Below, in pieces: positions 1 through 8,802 of a DNA stretch of 64,000 nt (its first letter is position 1; the number at the start of each line of letters is the position of its first letter). The stretch spans positions 620,001 to 684,000 of the forward strand of contig NZ_CP114909.1 in NCBI RefSeq assembly GCF_027497355.1, written 5' to 3'. Made by a program: the position numbers and the translations under genes. The notes beneath the pieces were generated by a model, which searched no databases, was not told where the DNA came from, and saw nothing but the letters and a program-made list of their open reading frames with translations. The stretch is from Micromonospora sp. WMMA1947. GTDB taxonomy: Bacteria > Actinomycetota > Actinomycetes > Mycobacteriales > Micromonosporaceae.

Positions 1-118
1 GCCGGAGGGCCGGGCCGAGTACGCCGCCGCCCAGCGCGGGTTCGCCGAGCGGGCCGCCGGGTTGCGGGCACGGCTGCTGGCCGCGCTGGACCGGGCCGTG
101 CCGGCCGACCGCCGCTGA
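1..118 (+). CDS. C-terminal end of an unidentified protein (partial)
   Basis: The frame starting at base 2 is open to a TGA at 116-118 and encodes the last 38 residues of a protein whose start lies before the window. The visible part is rich in Ala, Arg and Leu and looks helical, ending in PADRR. No motif identifies the family. The coding call rests on the GC-rich third positions and the 24-base gap to the stop of the convergent esterase gene. Confidence 0.5.
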   Translation, partial: PEGRAEYAAAQRGFAERAAGLRARLLAALDRAVPADRR

Positions 119-142
119 GCGCGGGGCCGGCCGGCGCGGGGA

Positions 143-1300
143 TCAGTTCGCGGCGCAGGTCACCGCCGGGGCCGGGCTCGGGACGGCACCGTCGGCCAGG
201 AACCCGAACGTGGTCTGGGCGGCCGGGGCCAGCGTGCCGTTCCAGCTCGCGTTCCGGGCGGTCACTGTGGTTCCGCTCTGCGTCACGTCGGCGCTCCACG
301 CCTGGCTGACCCGCTGGCCGGCGGCGAGCGGGAAGCGCACGGTCCAGCCGGCGATCGGCGCGGCGCCGTCGTTGCGGACGGTCACCTCACCCTGGAAGCC
401 GCCCGGCCACTGACCGGCGATCCGCCAGGTGGCGGTGCAGCCACCGGCCGGGGGCGTCGGACCGACGGTGGGCGACGGGCTGGTCGTCGGTGACGGGCTG
501 AGCGTCGGTGAGGGGCTGACGGTGGGCGACGAGGTGGGGCTGACGGTCGGGGACGTGGTCGGACCGGGCGTGGTGCGGCCCAGCGCGGCGACCAGCGCCG
601 GGTACCACCTGTCGGCCATCTTCTGGTCCCCGGCCGCGTTCGGGTGCACGCCGTCGTACGTGTCGGTGGCGGTGCTGAACCCGGTCCACTGGTCGACCAC
701 CACGATCGGCGAGGCGGCGGTGGTCTTCCCGGCCGCCCAGCCGTCGACGAGCGCGTTGAGCGCCACGGTCCGCTGGCCGCACTCGGGGCAGCTCGCCGGG
801 TTCATCGGGATGATCTTCGCGACCAGCACCGTCGTGGCCGGGTTGGCGGCCCGCATCTGGTCCACCAGCTTCGAGTACGCGGCCAGGACGGTGGCGGGCG
901 CGATGTTGCTCCACACGTCGTTGGTGCCGAAGTGCATGAGCACGACGTCCGGCCGGGTGGCGGCCAGCCAGCCAGGCAGCAGGTTCTGGTTGGCCACGTT
1001 GGTGGCGAGGTAGCCGCCGTGCCCCTCGTTGTCGCCGTCGTACGGCACGCCGCAGCCCTGCGGCCCGAGCGTGCCGACGAAGTCGATGTCGGTGTGGCCG
1101 GTGGACTGGAGGCGGTTCCAGAGCATCGCCCGCCAGCAGCCGGGCGACCCGGTGATGGAGTCGCCCAGCGGCATGACGCGGACCGGGGTGGCCGCCGCGG
1201 CGGCCGGAGGCGTGGTGGTGGTGAGGGCGAGGCCGAGGGCGAGCACCGGTAGCAGCGCGGCGAGCGCGGTCAGCGCGGCGCGCAGGGGGTTTCGGGACAT
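143..1300 (-). CDS. Secreted SGNH hydrolase, CE3-like acetylxylan esterase, with family 2 cellulose-binding module
   Basis: This 385-residue exported protein probably removes acetyl groups from xylan or a similar plant polysaccharide. An N-terminal signal peptide (Leu/Ala-rich, ending near residue 38 at AAAAA) precedes an SGNH domain. The catalytic-serine block GDSITG is near residue 46, followed by a glycine block EGHGGY, the asparagine block GTND, and the Asp/His pair in DGVHPN. GDSITGSPGCW resembles carbohydrate esterase family 3. A Pro/Thr/Ser linker encoded by short degenerate repeats (about 460-575) leads to a C-terminal CBM2 with WxxGFQGEVTV and a Trp near each end. I chose the ATG at 1300 because GGAG lies upstream and the signal peptide starts there; the frame stays open further 5'. 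The family is firm; the substrate is inferred. Confidence 0.9.
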   Translation of the reverse strand: MSRNPLRAALTALAALLPVLALGLALTTTTPPAAAAATPVRVMPLGDSITGSPGCWRAMLWNRLQSTGHTDIDFVGTLGPQGCGVPYDGDNEGHGGYLATNVANQNLLPGWLAATRPDVVLMHFGTNDVWSNIAPATVLAAYSKLVDQMRAANPATTVLVAKIIPMNPASCPECGQRTVALNALVDGWAAGKTTAASPIVVVDQWTGFSTATDTYDGVHPNAAGDQKMADRWYPALVAALGRTTPGPTTSPTVSPTSSPTVSPSPTLSPSPTTSPSPTVGPTPPAGGCTATWRIAGQWPGGFQGEVTVRNDGAAPIAGWTVRFPLAAGQRVSQAWSADVTQSGTTVTARNASWNGTLAPAAQTTFGFLADGAVPSPAPAVTCAAN

Positions 1301-1388
1301 GCGCAAGGGACTCCTGTCACTGTGGACGTGGTGGTCGGTGACGGCCCTGAAGCTCCCGTACGCATTGAAGCGCTTCGACGCCTCCGGC

Positions 1389-1961
1389 TCAACCCTCCGG
1401 GTGTCCCCGGTGCCGGTTCCACTCCGGAGCGAGGATCGACATGACAGTGGCGTCCACCCAGTCGTCGCCGTCGCGCAGCACCTGCCGCAGCGTCCCCTCG
1501 GCGACGAAGCCCACCTTCTCGTAGGCGCGCCGGGCACGCGGGTTGAACGCGAACACCTCCAGCCCGATGCGGTGCAGGCCGAGCTGCTCGAAGCCGTACC
1601 CGACGATCAGCCGGACCGCCTCGGTGCCGAGGCCGCGGTCGCGGCCGCCGGGGCCGATCAGCGTGCGGAAGTTGCAGCTCGCGTTGGCCCGGTCCCACTC
1701 GTTGAGGACCACCTCGCCGACGCAGGTGCCGCTCGCCCGGTCCACCACCGCGAGGTCGAGCCGGTCGTCCTGGCTGTTGCGGGTGCCGTACCAGGCCCGC
1801 AGCCGGGACGGCTCGAACGTCTCGCCGGCCGGGCTGCCGGTCAGCCGGACCACCTCCGGGTCGGTCAGGATCTCGGCGAGCGCCGGCAGGTCGTCGTCCT
1901 GGAACGGGCGCAGCACCACACGCTCGCCGGTGAGCGTGGGCTTGACGGAGAAGGCGATCAC
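1389..1961 (-). CDS. GNAT-family N-acetyltransferase (RimJ/RimL type)
   Basis: This 190-residue cytoplasmic acetyltransferase has the RimJ/RimL-type layout: TGERVVLRPFQ at the start, VGEVVLNEWD in the middle strands, and the acetyl-CoA loop GGRDRGLGTEAVRLI followed by LGLHRIGLEVFAFNPRARRAYEKVGF. These proteins transfer acetyl from acetyl-CoA to an amine, such as a protein N-terminus, an antibiotic or a polyamine; the substrate here cannot be read. The GTG at 1961 is preferred because GGAG precedes it at normal spacing and homology-like sequence begins there. The gene stands alone between the esterase and arfB. Confidence 0.88.
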   Translation of the reverse strand: MIAFSVKPTLTGERVVLRPFQDDDLPALAEILTDPEVVRLTGSPAGETFEPSRLRAWYGTRNSQDDRLDLAVVDRASGTCVGEVVLNEWDRANASCNFRTLIGPGGRDRGLGTEAVRLIVGYGFEQLGLHRIGLEVFAFNPRARRAYEKVGFVAEGTLRQVLRDGDDWVDATVMSILAPEWNRHRGHPEG

Positions 1962-2010
1962 GTGGCGAAATTCTCCGGGCGGCGCGCTCGGCGGCTCAAC
2001 AGATTTTCGG

Positions 2011-2436
2011 TCAGTCGCCGTCCACTCTGCGGTCGCGTTTGCGCTGGGACTGGCGCTTCTTCTCGGCCAGGCGGCGCTCCTTCGCGCCACGGGAGGGGCG
2101 GGTCGGGCGGCGCGCCTTCGGCGGCGGGGCGACGGCCTCGCGCAGCAGCGCGGCCATCCGCTCGCGGGCCGCCTCCCGGTTGGCCAGCTGGGCGCGGTGC
2201 TCGCTGGCGGTCACAGTGAGCACACCGCCGACCAGCCGGCCGGCCAGCCGGGCCAGCGCCCGTTCCCGCAGTGTCTCCGGCACGCTCGGCGAGCCGCCCA
2301 GGTCGAAGCTCAGCTCCACCCGGGAGTCGGTGGTGTTCACTCCCTGCCCGCCCGGCCCGGACGAGCGGGAGAACCGCTCCCGCAGCTCGGCGGCGGGCAC
2401 CACGAGCCGATCGGTGACCCGCAGTCCGTCGTCCAC
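2011..2436 (-). CDS. arfB: Ribosome-rescue peptidyl-tRNA hydrolase ArfB (YaeJ)
   Basis: This 141-residue protein is a small class-I release-factor relative lacking the codon-recognition domains. The catalytic GGQ is at residues 29-31 in SSGPGGQGVNTTDSRVEL, the usual signature for hydrolysing peptidyl-tRNA in the ribosomal A site. The C-terminus (about residues 105-141) is highly basic, with many Arg and Lys, matching the tail ArfB threads into the empty mRNA channel of stalled ribosomes. Length and order fit the family (about 140 residues). It lies next to, but not coupled with, the small membrane protein gene upstream. Confidence 0.93.
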   Translation of the reverse strand: MDDGLRVTDRLVVPAAELRERFSRSSGPGGQGVNTTDSRVELSFDLGGSPSVPETLRERALARLAGRLVGGVLTVTASEHRAQLANREAARERMAALLREAVAPPPKARRPTRPSRGAKERRLAEKKRQSQRKRDRRVDGD

Positions 2437-2445
2437 TCCCCGAGG

Positions 2446-2742
2446 CTAGCGCCCGGCGCGGTGACTCGGGGTGGGGGTGGCGCTCGGCGTGGGACCGGTC
2501 CGTTCCTCGCCGCCGCCGGACGCCGCGTACGCGGCCGCGCCGACGAGCAGCAGGGCGATCACGGCGAGCTTGACGACCACGCCCCGGATCGCGAGCCAGG
2601 CGTTGCGCCGGGCGCCGGGGACGCTGGTCCGGATCGTCTGGTAGTCCGTCCAGCCACGCTTCGCACGCGCGAAGGACGCGCCGACACCGGCGCCGATGAC
2701 AAGGCCCACCAGGAGGAGGGCCGCAATGACAGCTTGCTCCAC
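2446..2742 (-). CDS. Small membrane protein of unknown function
   Basis: This 98-residue protein has two predicted membrane segments: one at residues 4-25 (VIAALLLVGLVIGAGVGASF) and one at about residues 55-72 (VVVKLAVIALLLVGAAAYAA). A short positively charged segment separates them. The C-terminus is a Thr/Pro/Ser-rich tail. I do not recognise a family. The coding call is supported by the hydrophobic pattern and GC bias. Its stop is 9 bases from the arfB start, so the two may be co-transcribed. Confidence 0.65.
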   Translation of the reverse strand: MEQAVIAALLLVGLVIGAGVGASFARAKRGWTDYQTIRTSVPGARRNAWLAIRGVVVKLAVIALLLVGAAAYAASGGGEERTGPTPSATPTPSHRAGR

Positions 2743-2846
2743 CTCCGCCAGTATCCATACTCAGCGTAATATTTCTATGCCCCAATGATCCCACGCCGGA
2801 TATCCGACACTTCGCACCGATCTTGCGACGCTTGTGCAGGTCAACG

Positions 2847-2877
2847 CCGCGCGGCGCGCCCGGCCGGCGCCGCGCGG
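2847..2877 (-). terminator. Hairpin terminator after the S1C protease gene
   Basis: A perfect 11-bp stem (2847-2857 with 2867-2877, CCGCGCGGCGC) with a 9-base loop lies just past the protease stop at 2901. There is no clear U-tract, as is common in actinobacteria. Confidence 0.55.
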
Positions 2878-2900
2878 GCGGGCGGTCGCGCCCGTACGAC

Positions 2901-3761
2901 TCAGCCGCCCCGGCCGATGATCGTGTCGGCGGTCTGCTGGACCTGGTCGATCGGGATGGCGAAGCCGATGCCGATGGACCCGTTGCCGTCGATGGTGGCG
3001 ATCGCGGTGTTCACGCCGACCACCTCACCGCGCGCGTTCACCAGCGGTCCGCCGGAGTTGCCCGGGTTGATCGAGGCGTCGGTCTGCACCGCCGTGTGCC
3101 GGCCGTTGCCGATCCGTACCTGCCGGTTGAGCGCGCTGACGATGCCGGCGGTGACCGTGCCCGCGAGCCCGAGCGGCGACCCGACCGCGAGCACCGGCTC
3201 CCCCACCCGCGTCGAGTTCGCCTTCGCGAGCGGCAACGGCGGCAACCCGGCCGACGCGGGCACCCGGAGCACGGCCAGGTCGCTGGCCGGTTCCCGGCCC
3301 ACCACCTCGGCCGGGAAACGCCGTCCGTCCGATGTCTCCACCGTCACCGCGCCGGAACCGCCCCGGGCCAGGATGTGGTCGTTGGTGACGATGTGCTGCT
3401 CGTTGTCGATGGCGAATCCGGAGCCGGACGCGGACGCGCCGGAGCGGCCCCCGACCATCACCGAGACCACCCCGGGCACCGTCTTGCCGGCGGCGGTGAC
3501 CAGCTCTGCCGGCACCGGCGCGGCGGACGCCGCGGTCGGACCCGGCGCGCCCCGGTCGGCCGCCCAGGTGCCGGCCGCCGCGCCGGAGACGGTGGAGAGC
3601 GCCACCACCGCCGCCACGCTCAACAGCCGGTGCCGTAGGCTCCGCCGCCCGGCCTCCGGCCCACCCCCGGGTACGTCCCGGTGGCCGCGCCCGTCCGGGT
3701 CCAGCTCCGGCGAGACGAACCACGGACCGCGTGGCTCGCCGAGTCCGGTCTGCACTGCCAT
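2901..3761 (-). CDS. Membrane-anchored trypsin-like serine protease (S1C, DegP/HtrA-like, no PDZ domain)
   Basis: This 286-residue protease has a short cytoplasmic N-terminus, one membrane segment at about residues 44-64, and an extracytoplasmic protease domain. The triad is visible: H129 (IVTNDHI), D161 (SDLAVLRV) and S236 (INPGNSGGPL). The chain ends about 25 residues after GIGFAIP, so it lacks the PDZ domain usual in HtrA. It is preceded by GAGGAGC at good spacing to the ATG at 3761. It is the last gene of a run with moxR, DUF58 and VWA genes (38 bases after the VWA stop), suggesting a common cell-envelope role. Peptide substrates are unknown. Confidence 0.9.
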   Translation of the reverse strand: MAVQTGLGEPRGPWFVSPELDPDGRGHRDVPGGGPEAGRRSLRHRLLSVAAVVALSTVSGAAAGTWAADRGAPGPTAASAAPVPAELVTAAGKTVPGVVSVMVGGRSGASASGSGFAIDNEQHIVTNDHILARGGSGAVTVETSDGRRFPAEVVGREPASDLAVLRVPASAGLPPLPLAKANSTRVGEPVLAVGSPLGLAGTVTAGIVSALNRQVRIGNGRHTAVQTDASINPGNSGGPLVNARGEVVGVNTAIATIDGNGSIGIGFAIPIDQVQQTADTIIGRGG

Positions 3762-3799
3762 GCTGGCTCCTCACGTGTCGTGCGGTAGTGGTGTGCGGG

Positions 3800-4759
3800 T
3801 CAGGGCAGGCGGGAGAACCACCGCAGCGAACCGGCCGCGGCTCCCATGGCCAGGACCAGTCCGAGGCCGATGAAGCGGGCCGAGATGTCCTGCCGCTCGG
3901 TGCGGTAGCCGACCGAGGTGCCGATGTCCTCGTAGACGTCCTTCAGCTCGGCGGTGGTGGACGCCTCGTGGAAGCCGCCGCCGGTCTGCTCGGCGACCGC
4001 TCGCAGCGTCTGGCCGTCCACCGGCACCTGGATCGCCCGGCCACCCCTGTCGACCGAGCCGCCCGGGGTGCCGAAGGAGATGGTGTGCACCGGCACCTTC
4101 GCGGCGACGGCCTGGTCGGCGGCCTCCATCGGGTCCATGCCGGAGGTGTTCGCGCCGTCGGAGAGGATGATGATCCGGGCCGGTGGCGGATCCTTGGCGG
4201 CGGTGGCGTCCAGGCTCTTGACCGCGCCCAGCGAGGTGCTGATCGCCTCGCCGATGGCGGTGCCCTGCACGCCGGTGATGCCTTCGGCCAGCCGCCCGAT
4301 CCCGTCGTGCAGCGCCTCCCGGTCGGTGCTCGGCGGCACCAGCACGGCCGCGCTGCCGGCGAACGCGACGAGCCCGACGTTGAACTCGTCCGGGAGCCCG
4401 TCGACGAACCGGCGGCCCGCCTCCTTGGCCGCGCTCAACCGGTCCGGGTCCACGTCACCGGCGAGCATCGAGGTGGAGACGTCCACCGCCACCATCACGG
4501 TGGCCCGCTCCCGGGGCACCCGCACCTCCGCCTCGGGCCGGGCGAACCCGACCACCAGCAGCGCGAGCATGCCGAGGAACAGGCCCGCCGGGACGTGCCG
4601 CCGCCAGGCCGGGCGGCGCGGGGCGACCCGGTCGAGCAGGCGCAGGTTGGTGAAGCGCACCGCGTACCGGCTCTGCCGCCGTTGCAGCACCAGATAGCCG
4701 GCGACGAGCGCGACGACGGCGAGCAGCAGCCAGAGACGGGCGGGTGACTGCCAGGTCAT
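3800..4759 (-). CDS. VWA-domain membrane protein (BatA-like)
   Basis: This 319-residue protein has membrane helices near residues 7-22 and 58-76, then a von Willebrand factor A domain with an intact metal-binding DVSTS motif. A further helix lies near the C-terminus (FIGLGLVLAMGAAAGSLRWF). This matches the Bat-type protein that pairs with MoxR ATPases and DUF58 proteins. Its ATG overlaps the DUF58 stop in an ATGA, indicating translational coupling. MoxR-DUF58-VWA systems are thought to act as metal-dependent chaperone or complex-assembly modules; the client here is unknown. Confidence 0.9.
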   Translation of the reverse strand: MTWQSPARLWLLLAVVALVAGYLVLQRRQSRYAVRFTNLRLLDRVAPRRPAWRRHVPAGLFLGMLALLVVGFARPEAEVRVPRERATVMVAVDVSTSMLAGDVDPDRLSAAKEAGRRFVDGLPDEFNVGLVAFAGSAAVLVPPSTDREALHDGIGRLAEGITGVQGTAIGEAISTSLGAVKSLDATAAKDPPPARIIILSDGANTSGMDPMEAADQAVAAKVPVHTISFGTPGGSVDRGGRAIQVPVDGQTLRAVAEQTGGGFHEASTTAELKDVYEDIGTSVGYRTERQDISARFIGLGLVLAMGAAAGSLRWFSRLP

Positions 4760-5772
4760 GCGACACCTCCGCGGGCGGCGGCCGGCACGGTGGCCAGGCG
4801 GCGCTGCTCGTGCACGTACCGGACGACGTCCGCACACCAGTCCCGGTCGGTGCGCAGCGCCAGGTGGGTCGCGCCGGCCCGGCGCAGCGTGCGGCGTACC
4901 TGGTCGCGCTGCTCGGCGGCGGCGCGGGCGTACCGCTCGCGCAGGCCCGGGTCGCCGGTCCACACCTCGCGGTGCCGGCCGCTCTCCGGGTCGACGAGCG
5001 TGATCAGGCCGACGTCCGGCAGTTCCAGCTCGCGCGGGTCGGTCACCTCGACCGCGAGCACCTGGTGGCGTACCGCGAGGCGGCGCAGCGCGGCCGCCCA
5101 CGGCGGCGGCGCGGCGTCCGGGTCGTCGGGCAGCTCGTCGAGGAAGTCGGAGACGATCACCACGAGCCCGCGCCGGGTGGCCACGCGCTGGAGGCCGTCC
5201 AGCCCGTCGACCAGGCCCGGCGCCGCGTCCCGCGGGCCCGCGCCGGCCGCGCCCGCGCCGCCGGAGTCCGGCAGGTCGCCGGTACGCGGGGCGCCGAGCA
5301 GCGCGCGGAGCAGCCCGAGCAGATGGGTGCGCCCGCTGCGGGCCGGGAACCGGCGCAGCCCGTCCGAGGTGAGCACCTGAGCGCCGAGCCGGTTGCCGAC
5401 CCCGGCGGTGAGGAAGCCGACCGCCGCGACGGCGGCCACCGCCAGTTCCCGTTTGTCCAGCGTGGACGTGCCGTACTCCATGCTGGGGCTGGCGTCGACG
5501 AGCAGCCAGGTGGTCAGTTCCCGGTCCGCGTCGACCTCCCGTACGTGCGGCACCGTGGTCCGGGCGGTGACCGCCCAGTCCATCCGTCGTACCTCGTCCT
5601 CGCCGGGCCGGTACTCGCGGCTGCCGGCCGCCTCGCTGCCGGGACCGGGGAGCAGCCCCCGGTACCGCCCGTGCAGCAGGCCGTCGAGCCGTCGGGTCAC
5701 CGTCAGCTCCAGCCGGCGCAGCCGCTGGTCCGGGGCGAGGTCGGCGAGCCCCGGTTCGGCTCCGCCGGTCAT
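4756..5772 (-). CDS. DUF58-domain protein
   Basis: This 338-residue soluble protein carries the DUF58 signature around SREYRPGEDEVRRMDWAVTA (residues about 51-70) and a VWA-like fold with VDASPSMEYG, giving a probable DxSxS metal site. It is the partner commonly encoded between a MoxR ATPase and VWA membrane proteins. It is joined by four-base ATGA overlaps to moxR upstream and the VWA gene downstream. This suggests fixed stoichiometry. Biochemical function is not established for the family. Confidence 0.9.
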   Translation of the reverse strand: MTGGAEPGLADLAPDQRLRRLELTVTRRLDGLLHGRYRGLLPGPGSEAAGSREYRPGEDEVRRMDWAVTARTTVPHVREVDADRELTTWLLVDASPSMEYGTSTLDKRELAVAAVAAVGFLTAGVGNRLGAQVLTSDGLRRFPARSGRTHLLGLLRALLGAPRTGDLPDSGGAGAAGAGPRDAAPGLVDGLDGLQRVATRRGLVVIVSDFLDELPDDPDAAPPPWAAALRRLAVRHQVLAVEVTDPRELELPDVGLITLVDPESGRHREVWTGDPGLRERYARAAAEQRDQVRRTLRRAGATHLALRTDRDWCADVVRYVHEQRRLATVPAAARGGVA

Positions 5773-6818
5773 GCCGCCGCCAGGTCGTTCATCGTCTCGG
5801 TGGGGCCGTTCACCAGCCGGGGCGGCGGCACCGCCTCGATCACGCGGCGCACCACGTCCTCGCCGGAGATCCCGTCGGCGATCGCGTCGAAGGAGAGCAC
5901 GAGCCGGTGCGCCAGCACGTCCACCGCCAGTTCCCGGATGTCCTCGGGGAGCACGTAGTCCCGTCCGTGGATCAGCGCCTGCGCTCGGGCGGCGGCCACC
6001 AGGCCGAGCGTGGCCCGGGGGCTGGCCCCGTACGCCAGCAGGGGCGCGACGTCGGGCAGGCCGAAGCGTTCCGGGTCGCGGGTGGCGAGGATGAGCCGGA
6101 CCACGTACTCGGCGAGCGCGTGGTGGACGAAGACGTCGGTGGCGCGGCGCTGGAGGTCGCGCAGCCGGGTCGGGTCGAGCACGGTACTCGCGGTGGGCCG
6201 CTCGGTGCTCATCCGGTAGAGGATGGCCAGCTCGTCGGCGTCGCTCGGGTAGTCGACCACGACCTTCATCAGGAAGCGGTCGCGCTGCGCCTCGGGGAGC
6301 TGATAGACGCCCTCGGACTCGATCGGGTTCTGGGTGGCCAGGACGAGGAACGGGTCCGGTACCGGCCAGCTCCGGCCGGCGATGGAGACCTGCCGCTCGG
6401 CCATCGCCTCGAGAAGCGCCGACTGCACCTTGGCCGGGGCCCGGTTGATCTCGTCGGCGAGCACCAGGTTCGCCATGATCGGCCCCAGCTCCACGTCGAA
6501 CTGCTCGGTGGAGGCGCGGTAGATGCGGGTGCCGACGATGTCGGAGGGAACCAGGTCGGGGGTGAACTGGATGCGGGAGAACGTGCCACCGACCACTGTG
6601 GCGAGCGTCTGCGCCGCCAGCGTCTTGGCCACCCCCGGGACGCCCTCCAGCAGGCAGTGGCCGTCGGCGATCAGGGCGGTGAGCAGGCGGTCGACGAGCC
6701 GATCCTGCCCGACGATCACGCGTTTGACCTCGACGAGGGTCTGTTCCAGCTCGACGCCACTCGCGTCGGCGTCGACCGGGCTGAGCACGCTGGCCGGGGT
6801 GTCCGAGATGTCCGTCAC
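5769..6818 (-). CDS. MoxR-family AAA+ ATPase
   Basis: This 349-residue ATPase has Walker A GVPGVAKT, Walker B LVLADEINRAP, a sensor-1 block ATQNPIESEGVYQLPEAQRDRF and the AAA lid domain (GASPRATLGL). It is the first gene of the operon moxR-DUF58-VWA-protease. The GTG at 6818 is chosen because GGAAG precedes it and the upstream extension is not MoxR-like; an ATG at 6902 is possible. MoxR proteins use ATP to remodel or load metal into partner VWA proteins; that role is inferred from context. Confidence 0.93.
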   Translation of the reverse strand: MTDISDTPASVLSPVDADASGVELEQTLVEVKRVIVGQDRLVDRLLTALIADGHCLLEGVPGVAKTLAAQTLATVVGGTFSRIQFTPDLVPSDIVGTRIYRASTEQFDVELGPIMANLVLADEINRAPAKVQSALLEAMAERQVSIAGRSWPVPDPFLVLATQNPIESEGVYQLPEAQRDRFLMKVVVDYPSDADELAILYRMSTERPTASTVLDPTRLRDLQRRATDVFVHHALAEYVVRLILATRDPERFGLPDVAPLLAYGASPRATLGLVAAARAQALIHGRDYVLPEDIRELAVDVLAHRLVLSFDAIADGISGEDVVRRVIEAVPPPRLVNGPTETMNDLAAA

Positions 6819-6966
6819 GGTGCTTGCTTCCCGTGCCGGACCGGCGACAAACGTCGGATTATCGGCCCCTGGCCGGTGGTCGGCGGGCCGGACCGGCAGC
6901 ATCTCCCCAGTCGGGCGGGAACGGCACGAAGCGGTGCGCCACCGGCCGGACCGGTACGGAACACGA

Positions 6967-6996
6967 CACCGGCCCCCGCCGGAGCGGGGGCCGGTG
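6967..6996 (-). terminator. Strong hairpin terminator of the 7011-7532 gene
   Basis: A perfect 13-bp stem (CACCGGCCCCCGC at 6967-6979 with its complement at 6984-6996) and a 4-base loop CGGA lie 15 bases past the stop of the secreted-protein gene. It separates that gene from the moxR promoter region. Confidence 0.75.
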
Positions 6997-7010
6997 CGGG
7001 GCCGGACGGG

Positions 7011-7532
7011 TCAGTTGGCGATGACCAGGTGGAACGGCCGGTCCGAGGCGCTGCCGGAGGAGCTGCGCGTCTGCACGAAGACGGCGTTCGGGGTCAGCGT
7101 GCGGGGCGCTACCGACACCTCACCGGCCGGCGGCACGTTCGCCGTGTCGTTCGTGCCGATCGTCGCCACGTACGCCTTGGCGGACACGTTGTAGTCCAGC
7201 AGCACCTGGTACTGCCCGGCGGACACCCCGACGCCCGGGGTGAACCGGAACGAGGACACCACGTTGCCGGAGTGCTGCAGCAGCGTGCCGTTGGCCGCCA
7301 CGACGGCCCAGGCGACCTGGCCGGCCGCCGGCGGGGCCAGGGTGGCCCGCATCGCGGTCCGGGCGGCCTGCCGCTCGGCGGCGGTCACCGGCGGCTGGGC
7401 CGTGGAGTGCCGGGGGCCGGGCTGCGGCTTCGCCTCGGACTGGGCGGCCGCGGCGATCCCGCCACCGGCCAGGCTCAGCGACAGCGCGGCGAGCGCCACC
7501 ACCGTCGCCTTGCGCTTGAAGAATGTGGCCAT
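7011..7532 (-). CDS. Secreted protein of unknown function
   Basis: This 173-residue protein begins MATFFKRKATVVALAALSL, a clear signal peptide with cleavage expected near AAAAQ (about residue 30). The mature chain starts with a Pro-rich stretch and continues as a mostly beta-rich domain containing VAWAVVAANGTLLQHSG and YQVLLDYNVSAKAYVATIG. It has no cysteines. The phrases resemble short actinobacterial extracellular domains that recur without known function. A GGGAGAA ribosome site precedes the ATG at 7532. It is monocistronic, with its own terminator. Confidence 0.75.
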   Translation of the reverse strand: MATFFKRKATVVALAALSLSLAGGGIAAAAQSEAKPQPGPRHSTAQPPVTAAERQAARTAMRATLAPPAAGQVAWAVVAANGTLLQHSGNVVSSFRFTPGVGVSAGQYQVLLDYNVSAKAYVATIGTNDTANVPPAGEVSVAPRTLTPNAVFVQTRSSSGSASDRPFHLVIAN

Positions 7533-7808
7533 GAGTTCTCCCTTTGTAGACCGTGGTGATACGGCGACTGCGCGGGAAATTGCGGATCATCGAATATCCG
7601 CCAGGGAGCGCACCGCTTGTGAGCTGGCCTTACTACAGAGAGTCGCGACGTCTCAACCAGGTGGAACCTAGCACCGGAAAATGCGGGCGGTCAATAGCAC
7701 TATTGCGTGTCCGACCGATCCGCAAAGCTGCCCGAAATTGCGAGGAACAATTCACGAAATTGTTTCGGAGGGCACCACGCCGACCCGGCTCCGGGTAGCC
7801 TGACCCTC

Positions 7809-8801
7809 ATGATCACCATGGCGGGTCCACCCCGGGCGGGCACCCGGGGCGGCCGCCTGGCCACCGCCGCGTGCTGGCTCGCGGTCGCGCCGGTCGCCGC
7901 GTGGGCACTGGTACGCCTGACCGGGCTGGAACGCGGTCCACTGGTGCTGGCGATCGCGTTCACGCCGTACGTCGCCGCCGTGGCACCGGTCGTGGCGGTG
8001 GCGGCGCTCGCCCTGCGGCGCCGCGCCCCGGCGGTGGTCGCGGTGCTGGCCGCGGTGGCGCTGATCGGCGCGGTGGCGCCCCGCGCGATCCCCGGCGACC
8101 GGCCCGCCGCCGACGGGCCGACGCTGCGGCTGCTCACCGCCAACCTGCGCCTCGGCTCGGCCGACCCGGCGGCGCTGGTGGACCTGGTCCGGAACCGCCG
8201 GGTCGACGTGCTCACGGTGCAGGAACTCACCCCGCCGCTGGCGGCCGAGCTGGACCGGCTCGGCCTGGCCACGCTGCTGCCGCACCGGTCGCTGAGCCCG
8301 GAGGTCGGCTCGACCGGCTCCGGCGTGTACGCCCGGCACCCGCTGCGCGACACCGGTCACCGGCGCAACCAGGGGTTCTTCTTCACCCAGGCGTACGCGA
8401 CGGTGGTGGTGCCGGGGGCGCCGCCGCTGCGGGTGGAGTCGGCGCACCCGGCCGCGCCGTACGCCCTCGACGTGGTGCCGGACTGGTGGACCGACCAGCG
8501 CGCCCAGCCGCCGACCACCCCGGACGGCGGGCTGAGCGTGCTGGCCGGGGACTTCAACGCCACGCTCGACCACGCCGCGCTGCGGGACCTGATCGCCACC
8601 GGCTACACCGACGCGGCGGACGCGGCCGGAGCCGGGTTCGGCGGCACCTGGGGCCCGTACGACGGCGACCCGATCCCGCCGGTCACCATCGACCACGTGC
8701 TCGTCGACCGGCGCATCGCGGTGCGCGCCGCCGGCACCCATCCGGTGCCGGGGAGCGACCACCGCGCGCTGCTGGCCGAGCTGCGCCTGCCCGCCGGATG
8801 A
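7809..8801 (+). CDS. Membrane-anchored endonuclease/exonuclease/phosphatase (EEP) family protein
   Basis: This 330-residue protein has about three N-terminal membrane helices (roughly residues 20-95), then an extracytoplasmic EEP domain. The domain has LLTANLRLG, the metal-binding glutamate in LTVQELTP, GDFNATLDH, and the terminal SDHRALLAELR with the catalytic His. The fold is shared by DNase I, sphingomyelinases and phosphoesterases; an extracellular location argues for a nuclease or a lipid/phosphate esterase. Start at ATG 7809, with a second in-frame ATG at 7818. The stop ends 1 base before the convergent cimA stop. Confidence 0.88.
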   Translation: MITMAGPPRAGTRGGRLATAACWLAVAPVAAWALVRLTGLERGPLVLAIAFTPYVAAVAPVVAVAALALRRRAPAVVAVLAAVALIGAVAPRAIPGDRPAADGPTLRLLTANLRLGSADPAALVDLVRNRRVDVLTVQELTPPLAAELDRLGLATLLPHRSLSPEVGSTGSGVYARHPLRDTGHRRNQGFFFTQAYATVVVPGAPPLRVESAHPAAPYALDVVPDWWTDQRAQPPTTPDGGLSVLAGDFNATLDHAALRDLIATGYTDAADAAGAGFGGTWGPYDGDPIPPVTIDHVLVDRRIAVRAAGTHPVPGSDHRALLAELRLPAG

Positions 8802-8802
8802 G

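Noticed and set aside
462..575. Short repeats in the esterase linker as a separate repeat element
   Set aside because: They are degenerate codons for a Pro/Thr/Ser linker, typical of modular secreted hydrolases.
7746..7764. AACAATT/AATTGTT hairpin before the EEP-family gene as an operator
   Set aside because: Only 7 bp and AT-rich; could be chance in a promoter region, with no regulator gene adjacent.
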